A stretch of DNA of 64,000 bases. It comes from Archivesica marissinica. Taxonomy: Eukaryota; Mollusca; Bivalvia; Venerida; Vesicomyidae. Shown piece by piece: positions 32,401 to 44,336 of this stretch. The stretch is from NCBI GenBank assembly GCA_014843695.1, contig CM026397.1, forward strand, positions 45,884,571 through 45,948,570, in the 5' to 3' direction. The notes under the pieces are model-generated. The model was not told the DNA's origin. It worked only from the letters and a program-made list of their open reading frames with translations, and did not search any database. Every line of letters begins with the position of its first letter. Positions within the stretch are counted from its first letter, which is position 1. Made by a program: the position numbers and the translations under genes.

Positions 32401-34670
32401 TAGTAAAATACTGACTGTATTTGTAAAATACTGACTGTATTAGTAAAATACTGACTATCTTAGTAAAATACTGACTATCTTAGTACAACAATGATTGTAT
32501 TCGTAAACTTCTGACTATCTTAGTAAAATACTGACTGTATTGGTAAACTACTGACTATCTTAGTAAAATAATGACTGTATTGGTAAACTACTGACTATCT
32601 TAGTTAACTACTGACTATCTTAGTAAAATACTGATTATCTTAGTAAAATACTGACTATCTTAGTAAAATACTGACTATCTTAGTAAAATACTGACTGTAT
32701 TAGTAAAATATAGACTACATTAGTAAAATACTGACTATCTTAGTACAATACTGACTGTATTAGTAAAATACTGACTGTATTAGTAAAATACTGACTGTAT
32801 TAGTAAAATACTGACTGTATTAGTAAAATACTGACTACCTTAGTAAAATACTGACTGTATTAGTAAAATACTGACTGTATTAGTAAAATACTGACTGTAT
32901 TAGTAAAATACTGACTGTATTAGTAAAATACTGACTACCTTAGTAAAATACTGACTGTATTTGTAAAATACTGACTGTATTAGTAAAATACTGACTATCT
33001 TAGTAAAATACTGACTATCTTAGTAAAATACTGACTATCTTAGTACAACACTGATTGTATTAGTAAACTTCTGACTATCTTAGTAAAATACTGACTGTAT
33101 TGGTAAACTACTGACTATCTTAGTTAACTACTGACTATCTTAGTAAAATACTGACTATCTTAGTAAAATACTGACTATCTTAGTAAAATACTGACTATCT
33201 TAGTAAAATACTGACTGTATTAGTAAAATATAGACTACATTAGTAAAATACTGACTATCTTAGTACAATACTGACTGTATTAGTAAAATACTGACTGTAT
33301 TAGTAAAATACTGACTGTATTAGTAAAATACTGACTACCTTAGTAAAATACTGACTGTATTAGTAAAATACTGACTGTATTAGTAAAATACTGACTGTAT
33401 TAGTAAAACACTGACTACCTTAGTACAATACTGACCTTATTAGTATTTTGACTGTATTAGTAAAACACTGACTGTATTAGTAAAATACTGACTGTATTGT
33501 AAAATACTGACTGTATTTGTAAAATACTGACTGTATTTGTAAAATACTGACTGTATTAGTAAAATACTGACTGTATTAGTAAAATACTGACTGTATTTGT
33601 AAAATACTGACTGTATTAGTAAAATACTGACTACCTTAGTAAAATACTGACTGTATTAGTAAAATACTGACTGTATTAGTAAAATACTGACTATCTTAGT
33701 AATATACTGACTATCTTAGTACAATACTGACTATCTTAGTAAAATACTGACTATCTTAGTAAAATACTGACTATCTTAGTAAAATACTGACTGTATTAGT
33801 AAAATACTGACTATCTTAGTAAAATACTGACTATCTTAGTAAAATACTACTATCTTAGTAAAATACTGACTGTATTGGTAAACTACTGACTATCTTAGTA
33901 AAATACTGACTATCTTAGTAAAATACTGACTATCTTAGTACAACACTGACTGTATTAGTAAACTTCTGACTAGCTTAGTAAAATACTGACTGTATTTGTA
34001 AAATACTGACTGTATTAGTAAAATACTGACTACCTTAGTAAAATACTGACTGTATTAGTAAAATACTGACTGTATTAGTAAAATACTGACTATCTTAGTA
34101 AAATACTGACTATCTTAGTAAAATACTGACTGTATTAGTAAAATACTGACTGTATTAGTAAAATACTGACTATCTTAGTAAAATACTGACTATCTTAGTA
34201 AAATACTGACTATCTTAGTAAAATACTGACTATCTTAGTAAAATACTGACTATCTTAGTACAACACTGACTGTATTAGTAAACTTCTGACTATCTTAGTA
34301 AAATACTGACTGTATTGGTAAACTACTGACTATCTTAGTAAAATACTGACTGTATTGGTAAACTACTGACTATCTTAGTAAAATACTGACTATCTTAGTA
34401 AAATACTGACTATCTTAGTAAAATACTGACTATATTAGTAAATTACTGACTATCTTAGTAAAATACTGACTGTATTGGTAAACTACTGACTATCTTAGTA
34501 AAATACTGACTATCTTAGTAAAATACTGACTATCTTAGTAAAATACTGACTATCTTAGTACAATACTGACTATCTTAATAAAATACTGAATATCTTAATA
34601 AAATACTGACCATCTTAGTAAAGTACTGACTGTTTTAGTAAAATACTAACTACATGTATATTGGTTAAAT
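29402..34670. repeat. 20/40-bp intronic minisatellite array, about 5.3 kb
   Basis: The basic unit is 20 bp, AGTAAAATACTGACTATCTT, with variants GACTGTATT, GACTACCTT and AAACTACTGAC. From about 29420 to 30550 and 30880 to 31860 it is organised as a regular 40-bp dimer (AGTAAACTACTGACTACCTT followed by AGTACAATACTACTTGTATT). From about 31900 to 34640 monomers alternate irregularly. Roughly 260 monomers in all. It starts 60 bases after exon e and lies in the gene's intron. No frame of any length. Confidence 0.97.
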
Positions 34671-34687
34671 ACTAATGACTGTATTAT

Positions 34688-34860
34688 CGTGTGGCTTCTG
34701 TGGTTCAGTGGTAGAGCGTCGGATATGGGATCGAACAGTCCAGGGTTCGATACTCGGTCAGGCCACGTATGTAATGTCATTGAGCAAGCCACCTAACACA
34801 CATTGCCTAGTACTTGTTAATCAAGTCGGCTAAGCATGCCCAGGAAGACATGTCTAGGTT
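34688..34860 (+). mobile_element. tRNA-like SINE, family 1, at edge of minisatellite
   Basis: GTGTGGCTTCTGTGGTTCAG with A box and GGGTTCGATACTCGGTCAGG (B box), then GCCACGTATGTAATGTCATTGAGCAAGCCACC. Same family as 12074. Diverged 20-bp monomers resume on its right side (34890-35290), so it inserted into the array. Confidence 0.8.
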
Positions 34861-34879
34861 TGACATTAATGGAACATAA

Positions 34880-35290
34880 GTAAATGATCACAATGTTGAT
34901 TATCTAAGTAAAATACTGACTAAATTAGTAAAATAATGAATATATTGGTAAAATACTGATTATATTAGTCAAATACTGACTGACGGTATTAGTAACATAC
35001 TGACTATTAGTTAAACAATTAATGCTTATCGTAGAAAAATACTGACTATATTAGTAAAACCGACTATTTTAGTCAAATACTGACTATAATTATTAGTAAA
35101 ACTGACTATTTTAGTCAAATACTGACTATATTAGTAAAATATTAACTGACTGTAATAGTAAAATACTTACTGACTATTAATCACATACTGACTGTAAAAT
35201 TCTGATTATCTTAGTAAAATATTGACTATATTAATTATTTAGTAAAATAAATATTAATAAAATACTGACAATGTTTGTAAACTACTAACT
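34880..35290. repeat. Degenerate outliers of the 20-bp array
   Basis: Scattered, indel-rich monomers (AGTAAAATACTGACTAAATT, AGTCAAATACTGACTATA) mark the decayed right flank of the minisatellite. Confidence 0.8.
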
Positions 35291-35439
35291 ACCTTGCCAA
35301 TACAATCTAACTCTGCACTCACACACGTGTGTAATGATTTCTGGAACAATGTACAACATAATTTACGTCCTTTGAAAATGTATTGTGATACATGTGGATT
35401 AAAGATTAACAACTCCAAAACTAACTAGGTTTGAAATTA

Positions 35440-37700
35440 TCTGTTCATTCCTTAAGGATCCAATAATTCGCGACGTAGCCGGTAAGTGGCTAGACAAGTT
35501 GTAGACATATGAGAGTGAATGGCTGTGTGTACTATCTGCTCACATTCAGTACACACACGTGCTTCAGTATTTAGATTTGAAATGGAAATGTTAGGTCTAT
35601 TGTCGTGTCAGCTGCTGTCCATAAAATGGTTGGGCGTCCTTGTATGTTTAGTTCGCGAATACGGATCAAATCGCTATCATAAATTGTTCGTTCCTGCCAA
35701 TCTGTGAGTGTACGGTCAGTTGTATGTTTGGATTTCCATGCGTATTTACCCGGGAACTGCTTATCCCGGACGTAAGTTTGTCTTATATTTATTTAAAAGT
35801 TTAATTATATCCAATGTGAAACCCAGACCAACGCTGGGGTTGGCTAGGTGTGAAGTTTAAATATGAATAGCTATTTAGGTGACATAGTGGCTACGTTTTT
35901 GTAGAAAAACTAGTTTGCGTTTATTAATTTCGGATGCAATTGTTGGGATATTCAGCATAGCTTCTGTCATGTCTGATCTCGTACGTATTGAATGGCCTTG
36001 AATTGTTTTGGAAACCAAATGCTGGAACTTGCTGATTAGTTCATATCGTTTATTAGAAATGTTTAGCCATGTTTCGCATCCGTATAAAGCAGATTGTAAC
36101 ACAATTCTCCTATATAGGTTAGCAATTGTTAATGGATTTAGACCAAATGTGCGTACTCCCACTCCAGCTAGTGAGTAGAAAGACTTTCTGTCGCGTTCAT
36201 TTATGAATGCAAGATACACGTAACCGGAGCTGACACCACATTGTCTTACTCCTTGGCGTATGGGAACCCATTTTGATTTACAGCCATTTATACGACAGAG
36301 CTTTGCATATCCTTGTAGCAAAGCAATACATGTCTCCAAAGTTTACCGGTAATGCCCATTCCATAAAGTTTGGTGAACAAGCAGTCATGTCTGACTGTAT
36401 TGTATGTGGCTTTCGCATCAAGGAATACTGCGTGGGTATCACTACCCCCAGCTAAATTGTGATCAATGGTTTCCTGTAGACAATAGGAAGCCGTTATGCA
36501 ACTGAGACCAGGTTGAAACCCATGCTGGTATGGATGTGACCTTTGGGTGTAAGCATGGCAATGTTCTAAGACGTCGTTCACAGACGCGCTCACAGAGTTT
36601 ATACACAGTATTTAGTATGGACACGGAGCGATAATGATTCATATCATAATTATGAACATTTAACCTTGCCTTTGAATATTTGTATAAGGAGACCAGTGTG
36701 CCAGTCCTTTGGAATATATTCCACTGTCAGTACAGCATTAAATAGCTTTGTAAGAAAAGATTCAAGCATGTGACCTTCGTATATTGATAACATTACTCAT
36801 TTTGAATAATATCAGTACCCGCTGCTTTGCGTATTTTTAATAATTTAATGGCGCTCTTTATTTGGCATTCAGTAACTGGAGGGTCAAGCAGTCCGTTGTC
36901 GGCGTTATGTTTCGACGTTTCGATATACATATTTAGTTTACGTGCGATCGACTCTTTGCATGTCTGTCTGTTCAATAAGTTTGTCATCTGGTGTGTACAA
37001 GTTTTCATAATGTTTTCACATGCGTCTGTAACTTCTTTAGGTGTCGCAACAACACCATCGTTAACCATTTGTTTTGTGTCCCTTTTGCGTATTTTAACAA
37101 GGTGTCAGAATAACCTTATATCTATTTCGGCTGTAGATTCTAGTTCGTTAATACATTTTTCGGATGCTTGCATTTGACGTGAATGAAATGACTTTTTACA
37201 TTCTTTGTAAAACCGATAGCTTTCATTATCGGTGTAATATGACATGCCCGCTCATATCCATGGCGACCGAGCGTGACGTGAACGTGCGTGTGCTTCTTTG
37301 ACTTGTTTCGTCCAGTAGGGTATAGTATGTTTGTTATATTTTGTTTTGGGAATGGACTGATTTGCTGCATTCTTCAATGACAATATCATAGAGAGATATG
37401 CAGTCTCAATGTCACTGGCGGTCATTATGACCATATTGGTCAGCTGTTCTAATTTACTGTCCATATTTGAACCGCAAGACATCAACATCTGGTCACTGGC
37501 TATATGCCATTTAACGTAGCCCGCGTGGTCTGGAGGTTTTGGAGTGTTCGGTCGTGTGTCATTATATTGTATTATTACATGTATTGGAAAGTGATCCGAT
37601 GTCGAGAGTATTGCAACCCCATCTTCTTGGAAATGCTTCCCCATACCAGCAGCAGTAGATGCCGGATCAATATTACATACATAATACTATATAATACGTT
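35440..37700 (-). pseudogene. Decayed LINE ORF2 (reverse transcriptase)
   Basis: A minus-strand non-LTR retrotransposon remnant, read from about 37650 downwards with frameshifts. The endonuclease end includes LSTSDHFPIHVIIQYND. A linker helix region follows, then ECQIKSAIKLLKIRKAAGTD, LFNAVLTVEYIPKDWHTGLL, NHYRSVSILNTVYKLCERV, HGFQPGLSCITA and motif A AVFLDAKATYNTVRHDCLFT. Next is a C-terminal part with ALYGCETWLNISNKRYELIS and, near 35520, a Cys-His finger (CEQIV...H). Motifs B and C are not preserved (36360-35900 deleted or scrambled). It is a different family from the LINEs at 13-16 kb. Sequence up to 38300 may hold its 5' end. Confidence 0.75.
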
Positions 37701-37986
37701 TCTTTCTCACACCAATGAAAACATCACTGTCTTGGGCTATAAGTTCACTATCGTTGCCGATTGCTATACGTTCATTGTTTTTGTTGTGTTATCACCACTA
37801 GTGTGTGGTGCACCTGCACGTATTACCAGTATTATCCGACTGATTATACTCAGTTCTCGTCAGGTTGTTTGCACTGTGTGCTTTACTGTTCGACAAATAT
37901 ACATGTCCTATACTTGCATTGTCTATAAGTTGCTCACCATTTCTGTCATCTGTGCTTTGGGTATGTCAATACCGGTGCTTGTTTGA

Positions 37987-38887
37987 TTGCATTGTGTGTT
38001 TCTGAGTCGCCGTATTTGTGTTTTGTTCGGTTGCATTCGATGATGTTTGATTATGTTTATGTGTCGTTAGTTGTGCGTATGATCGTGCAGTAGATAGTAT
38101 ATTTGTACGAGCATCAATTCGACGTTCATATTGCCTTCTTATAAATTCGGGAATAAAATCGTTACCTGACTGTGTTGTATGTGTATGGGTAGGTTTTAAG
38201 TTTCATCATTTACATGTGTGGTTGAGTGTTGTCTCTGAGTATTCTCGTTGTTACACTGCACATTGTCGTCATTGAATCTTTTATTGTTTTAATCATTGAA
38301 TGTCTCTCCCATAATTGTTGTTGAGATTAGTGACCATACCCATATTACCAACATGTTTCACTTTGTAATGTTTTGTATTGATGCTTTATACATGGACCAG
38401 ACATGGCTCATTACGAAATAAAGATATATCTATGTATTAAAAACTATATATATATATACACGTGATGATCATATATCCCTATGTGGGATGATTAAAACAA
38501 AGTGCAGCGGAGTTCTATGTTTTTGCTAATATTACATTATGTATCTAAATTTTAGATCGGGGAAGACATTACCGCAATTAGATGTTGTTACACAGGTAAT
38601 ATATTTCACAGATAGAAGTATTTGTGCACATCGATATAGTACATTGGTAAATATTATTGTTATGTTACTTTTTCATACTTGACGGTGATTCAGATTCTTT
38701 TTCGAGTACAACGACAAAACAATAACGTTAAGTAATCGTTTTCTTTTCTGTTCTGAACATATTCCCGCTGCAATCTTTCTTGTGACGTCGCAGCCGGTGA
38801 ACTCGCATCTAAAAATATACACTGCTGGAATCATTGTTATGACTAGGTTTTAGTTACAGTACATGATATTTGAGGTCTGTATAATTT
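37987..38887. other. Intergenic or intronic, one candidate micro-exon
   Basis: No open frame of note. If the host gene continues, this is still intron. Contains a TATATATATATA run (38446). A 40-nt candidate exon at 38556-38595 is flanked by TCTAAATTTTAG and CAG|GTAATA and would continue phase 0 from exon e (IGEDITAIRCCYT, leaving phase 1). Evidence is weak because such a short match to splice signals arises by chance. Confidence 0.3.
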
Positions 38888-39004
38888 GACTCTGGTATGG
38901 GTTTCTGTCTGTATCATTGCACTATCCTCCAAAAATCTAAAATTACTAATCTCTTCAGGAGGCGTCGCTCATATGGGCAACCGGTAGCGACGATAAATGA
39001 ACGT

Positions 39005-39040
<36 letters not shown>
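38888..39040 (+). repeat. Dispersed retroposon tail (copy 3) with (CA)n
   Basis: Plus-strand member of the family at 2992. It ends GCGACGATAAATGAACGTAAAA and is followed by (CA)n at 39008-39040. The tail gives the direction of the element. Confidence 0.8.
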
Positions 39041-39042
<2 letters not shown>

Positions 39043-40148
39043 ATGTGTTACACTTTGTAAAGTAAAGTAATCTTTCTAAAGAAAAGTAGTCTGGCTACAG
39101 CTATGATACGGGTTCTGAAAACGCCCAATGTGATACAATATATTGTACATTACTGAAGGATACAACAGGTATATAAGGTGTATAACTGAGATTATTCTGA
39201 AGGTTCTTAAAATAACCATGTGATGGTTTTTATTTCATCACTTTAAATTGTACTTATTTCAACAATAATCTAAAATTGGATTCATTGATTACTCTTTTGA
39301 TACTTAATTTCGTATTGGACTTTCGTGGCACTTAGACATAACTGAGAGGTAATTAGTATTTGGATATTGACTACACCTATTAATGTATCTTTATGAAATT
39401 TGTAATTATATAACGTTTGTGTTAAGCTGTTTCACATATCTTCATACCATTAAGATCATGGCAATGCAGTACATTAAAGTGCGCTAACTAATTATATTAA
39501 ACAATTAATTAATTCTCTTTAATATTTCACTCAAGATTAATGATATTATGTGCACTTTTTCCATTTAGCTTAGCACCACTAATAGCAAGCACCGTTGTCT
39601 TCTTGGTACACTGACTATTTAAATATATATACGATTTATATGACGATTGTTTTAAAATAATATTTTATTGCATTTTTTCATACAATACATTACATATATA
39701 CATACAATACTAAGAACTAATCAGAGATTACTATGTAATTATATGATTGCAGTATACGATACATTTGTTTTGTCAAGGGGAAAAAAGCAAATGGGTTGGG
39801 CTACAAGTTATAACAACATTATTTACAGCCTCCCCTTGTTATGATAGATATAAATAAAGAAACAAACTTCTCTGGAACATATATAAAACACCACATGTGG
39901 AATCAAACTATGGTGCAAGGATATATATAATACACGTGCAAAGATTTCAATGATTCGCGGAATTAGATCTAAACAAGACACTGATACATGTATGTCTAAT
40001 TTTCAGCTGCGGTATTCGATACACGATGGAATTACGGAAGACACAAGTTTTTGTCAGATTTATTTTGGGGTTTATTGTTCCAGAAAAGATTTGGACCCGA
40101 CTACCAGGTATTTTATCTTATATATAATATCATAGTTTAATTATGCAC
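39041..40148. other. Intergenic, nothing recognised
   Basis: AT-rich, no supported frame or repeat. The 61-codon frame at 39950 has no features. Confidence 0.4.
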
Positions 40149-40152
40149 TTAA

Positions 40153-40802
40153 GGGGCATTGTCATCTTCAATGTGCTAGGCAAATACTTCGAAAATAAAC
40201 AACATAAAGCTCTATCACCAGGTTCATTTTCAATAAATGAAATATTTCCCCAACTGTGATGTTTATAAAGTGAAACTTTAGTTTGAAAATAAATGGTTAA
40301 TTAATGAATCTCTAGAACAATAGAACAGTTTATGTCAATATGTTACGCAGCTATGCTATGGGTAACTATCTAGAGTTTATAGAGAGATTTTTCAAGATTT
40401 ATTGTATCTATTGTAACCTGTTTGCCCCCCAAAACATGTGTCGCCTAATTTCGCGACCAAAACAAACCAAGTCAAGTCAAACATGTCCTCAGTGAGTGTG
40501 CTCTTCTTTCTGCATAGCATATGTGCATGTTCAACTCTGTAAACCCTAGAACTCGTAGCATAACTCTGTACACTATTTACATAAACAGTTAATTTCTTAT
40601 GGACGTTATGACGCCCAATACATACTCTATTGTTTTAGAGATTCATTAATTAACCATACATTTTCAAATTCAACTTAATATGTGTAGAAATCATAGTTGG
40701 ACCAATAATTTAATAAAAAAGAAGCATATGGTGACAGTGCTCGTTTATTTTCAAAGTATTTGTTTGGTTCAATATCTAGCACATTGAAGGTGACATAGCC
40801 CC
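40153..40802. mobile_element. TTAA-flanked MITE with long TIRs
   Basis: A 650-bp element with inverted ends of about 50-70 bp: left GGGGCATTGTCATCTTCAAT then GTGCTAG and AATACTTCGAAAATAAAC, right the inverse with a 14-base insertion. TTAA flanks at 40149-40152 and 40803-40806. No coding frame. TTAA fits piggyBac; GGGGC ends with TAA/TTA would also fit PIF/Harbinger. Confidence 0.85.
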
Positions 40803-40884
40803 TTAAAGAAATCAATTCATGAACAAATATTATTGAATCATTCAATCATAAATATTTATGAATGAATGAATGAATATTTCTTTA
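40803..40884. repeat. Palindrome with (ATGA)n core
   Basis: TTAAAGAAAT at 40803 is inverted as ATTTCTTTAA at 40875, and AATTCAT as ATGAAT; ATGA is repeated about four times between. It is directly beside the preceding MITE. Confidence 0.65.
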
Positions 40885-41036
40885 ATATGTAAAATATATC
40901 ATATATGTAGCTCTTCCGGTACCATGATACGGTCAGCAATTATTCGTCGCTATCGTCGGAACCCTGTATGTGCCATGTATAAATCGTTTTATGAATACAA
41001 GTTAACAGGTTATCTGTGTAGCAAATTACTTTTATA

Positions 41037-41687
41037 TGGGCGTTTTTCAAAAAAGTGGCAGATTTCAACTACCCTTTTTCATAAAAAACAACTTCAGATT
41101 TTTTAAACATTGTTTAATCAACTGAACACAACATCATTTAGGAACACAAAAAGGTGCATGAGGGAGCTCAGGCTAGTATTTCATAAATATTAAGTCATAG
41201 GAAAAGTGACATAGTGAAAACATTTTTTGTCTCCTGTTACGTGTTTTAAAAACATGATTAAAGTTTAATTAAATATAAAATGTTACAAAATGATTTGTTT
41301 GTTTCGTTAAACAAATTGTTAAATTGATTACAAACTGTTTTTTTTCATAACTTAACATTACGAAATTATATTTTAATGGTCGATTCCTCAGAAGTTTTAG
41401 AAAAATGTGATATTTTCTTTGACTTATGTAAAATTATTAGGAACCTCACTACTTCATGGTAATTATGTAAAAACATAAATTTAATGGACCTAAGGTATTA
41501 GTATTTTTTTTTTTTACCAGTTCCATATACAGTACATATGGTGAGTTTCAGTCTATATTTGTATTTGTAATACATGTGTGTATGTGTATCTAGCAGAGTA
41601 TAATGCAGCATATGAGAAATGCATTTAAAAATAAAATAAATTCAAAGGTGCCGGACAAGAATCTGCCACTGTTTTGAAAAACGCCCA
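41037..41687. mobile_element. MITE with TGGGCG TIRs and TA/TATA duplication
   Basis: A 651-bp element with left end TGGGCGTTTTTCAAAA then AAGTGGCAGATT and right end the inverse (AATCTGCCACTGTTTTGAAA then AACGCCCA), about 30 bp with one mismatch. Flanked by TATA on both sides (41033-41036, 41688-41691). AT-rich interior without a gene. Confidence 0.85.
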
Positions 41688-41691
41688 TATA

Positions 41692-42251
41692 TACAATCGA
41701 TATCATGTTTATATTGTATATAGTATCATACAAAAACATGTTGAGAGCGTATATGTTAATATATTTGATCATGTACCAATAAAAAAAAATTGAATATTGA
41801 ATCTTTATAAATAAATGTTTACATATCTCAGAAACAATTTATGGTTGGCTCACATTTTCACATCGTCCAAACGTAGATATCTCGACGTGAACAATTACTC
41901 TAGCATAACCCTGATAAACATTTACCATTTATTTACCAAGTTTCATTACAACCTTGGTTGCTTGGTTACATACCGACAGCATCTGACCTCACAAAGGATG
42001 AGAATGCAATGTAATACAACTGTGCACTTTGCCTAAGAGGTCAAAGTTATATCATTTTAGACAACAACATAGGCAAATTTGGTATCAAAATGTGCGAAAT
42101 ATTGGGTAAAATTAATTAAATTAGTGTAATGTGTGATGGATTATTTTCTTCACCCATGATAGTAAAATCCATAATTATAAAATTTATAACAAAAAGTAAT
42201 GCTCAATGTAAAAATGCACAGTTTTGTTATGGTGTCAGTATATTGCATGCA
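41692..42251. other. Intergenic, nothing recognised
   Basis: AT-rich. The short frame at 41815-42036 has no recognisable domain. Nothing else seen. Confidence 0.4.
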
Positions 42252-43183
42252 CTAACACACCCACATTATAGACACTGATATTCATGACATATTAATAAAC
42301 ACACCCACATTATAGACACTGATATTCATGACATATTAATAAACCCACCCACATTATAGACTCTGATATTCATGACATATTAATAAACACACCCACATTA
42401 TAGACACTGATATTCATGACATATTAATAAACACACCCACATTATAGACTCTGATATTCATGACATATTAATAAACACACCCACATTATAGACACTGATA
42501 TTCATGACATATTAATAAACACACCCACATTATAGACTCTGATATTCATGACATATTAATAAACACACCCACATTATAGACACTGATATTCATGACATAT
42601 TAATAAACACACCCACATTATAGACTCTGATATTCATGACATATTAATAAACACACCCACATTATAGACACTGATATTCATGACATATTAATAAACACAC
42701 CCACATTATAGACTCTGATATTCATGACATATTAATAAACACACCCACATTATAGACACTGATATTCATGACATATTAATAAACACACCCACATTATAGA
42801 CTCTGATATTCATGACATATTAATAAACACACCCACATTATAGACACTGATATTCATGACATATTAATAAACACACCCACATTATAGACTCTGATATTCA
42901 TGACATATTAATAAACACACCCACATTATAGACTCTGATATTCATGACATATTAATAAACACACCCACATTATAGACTCTGATATTCATGACATATTAAT
43001 AAACACACCCACATTATAGACTCTGATATTCATGACGTATTAATAAACACACCCACATTATAGACTCTGATATTCATGACGTATTAATAAACACACCCAC
43101 ATTATAGACTCTGATATTCATGACGTATTAATAAACACACCCACATTATAGACACTAATATTCATGACGTATTAATAAACACA
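42252..43183. repeat. 44-bp satellite array running into the gap
   Basis: About 21 units of 44 bp (TAGACACTGATATTCATGAC then ATATTAATAAACACACCCAC and ATTA). In the left two thirds GACACTGA and GACTCTGA units alternate, making an 88-bp higher-order unit. The right third is GACTCTGA only, and the last units change GACATATT to GACGTATT. The array has no right edge because the assembly stops. Confidence 0.97.
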
Positions 43184-44183
43184 NNNNNNNNNNNNNNNNN
43201 NNNNNNNNNNNNNNNNNNNNNNNNNNNNNNNNNNNNNNNNNNNNNNNNNNNNNNNNNNNNNNNNNNNNNNNNNNNNNNNNNNNNNNNNNNNNNNNNNNNN
43301 NNNNNNNNNNNNNNNNNNNNNNNNNNNNNNNNNNNNNNNNNNNNNNNNNNNNNNNNNNNNNNNNNNNNNNNNNNNNNNNNNNNNNNNNNNNNNNNNNNNN
43401 NNNNNNNNNNNNNNNNNNNNNNNNNNNNNNNNNNNNNNNNNNNNNNNNNNNNNNNNNNNNNNNNNNNNNNNNNNNNNNNNNNNNNNNNNNNNNNNNNNNN
43501 NNNNNNNNNNNNNNNNNNNNNNNNNNNNNNNNNNNNNNNNNNNNNNNNNNNNNNNNNNNNNNNNNNNNNNNNNNNNNNNNNNNNNNNNNNNNNNNNNNNN
43601 NNNNNNNNNNNNNNNNNNNNNNNNNNNNNNNNNNNNNNNNNNNNNNNNNNNNNNNNNNNNNNNNNNNNNNNNNNNNNNNNNNNNNNNNNNNNNNNNNNNN
43701 NNNNNNNNNNNNNNNNNNNNNNNNNNNNNNNNNNNNNNNNNNNNNNNNNNNNNNNNNNNNNNNNNNNNNNNNNNNNNNNNNNNNNNNNNNNNNNNNNNNN
43801 NNNNNNNNNNNNNNNNNNNNNNNNNNNNNNNNNNNNNNNNNNNNNNNNNNNNNNNNNNNNNNNNNNNNNNNNNNNNNNNNNNNNNNNNNNNNNNNNNNNN
43901 NNNNNNNNNNNNNNNNNNNNNNNNNNNNNNNNNNNNNNNNNNNNNNNNNNNNNNNNNNNNNNNNNNNNNNNNNNNNNNNNNNNNNNNNNNNNNNNNNNNN
44001 NNNNNNNNNNNNNNNNNNNNNNNNNNNNNNNNNNNNNNNNNNNNNNNNNNNNNNNNNNNNNNNNNNNNNNNNNNNNNNNNNNNNNNNNNNNNNNNNNNNN
44101 NNNNNNNNNNNNNNNNNNNNNNNNNNNNNNNNNNNNNNNNNNNNNNNNNNNNNNNNNNNNNNNNNNNNNNNNNNNNNNNNNNN
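43184..44183. other. Assembly gap of exactly 1000 N
   Basis: The round length shows a nominal scaffold gap, not a measured distance. The long X-filled frames across it are meaningless. Confidence 1.
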
Positions 44184-44336
44184 GGCACACTGTACATATA
44201 GATATTCGAACTGAAGTAATATATATACTATTAAAAACCAATACAAAAATGTCGAAATATGTATCAACTTAATGTATATGCAATAAAGAAATAAACGAGG
44301 TTACCCGGATAGGGGCTTCAAAATGAAAAAAAATAA
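44184..44336. other. Unique sequence at the start of the second contig
   Basis: 153 bases between gap and minisatellite. A-rich end (GAAAAAAAATAAGAG). No counterpart is visible in the window because copy A starts inside the array. Confidence 0.7.

Noticed and set aside
29402..34670. CRISPR array
   Set aside because: Units are contiguous with no unique spacers, there are no cas genes, and the surroundings are eukaryotic.
35519..35707. Plus-strand 62-codon frame
   Set aside because: Antisense shadow of the minus-strand LINE C-terminal region.
37504..37986. 160-codon plus-strand frame
   Set aside because: Overlaps the minus-strand LINE endonuclease region; no plus-strand domain.
43155..44267. 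Minus-strand frames spanning the gap
   Set aside because: They consist almost wholly of N; no coding content.
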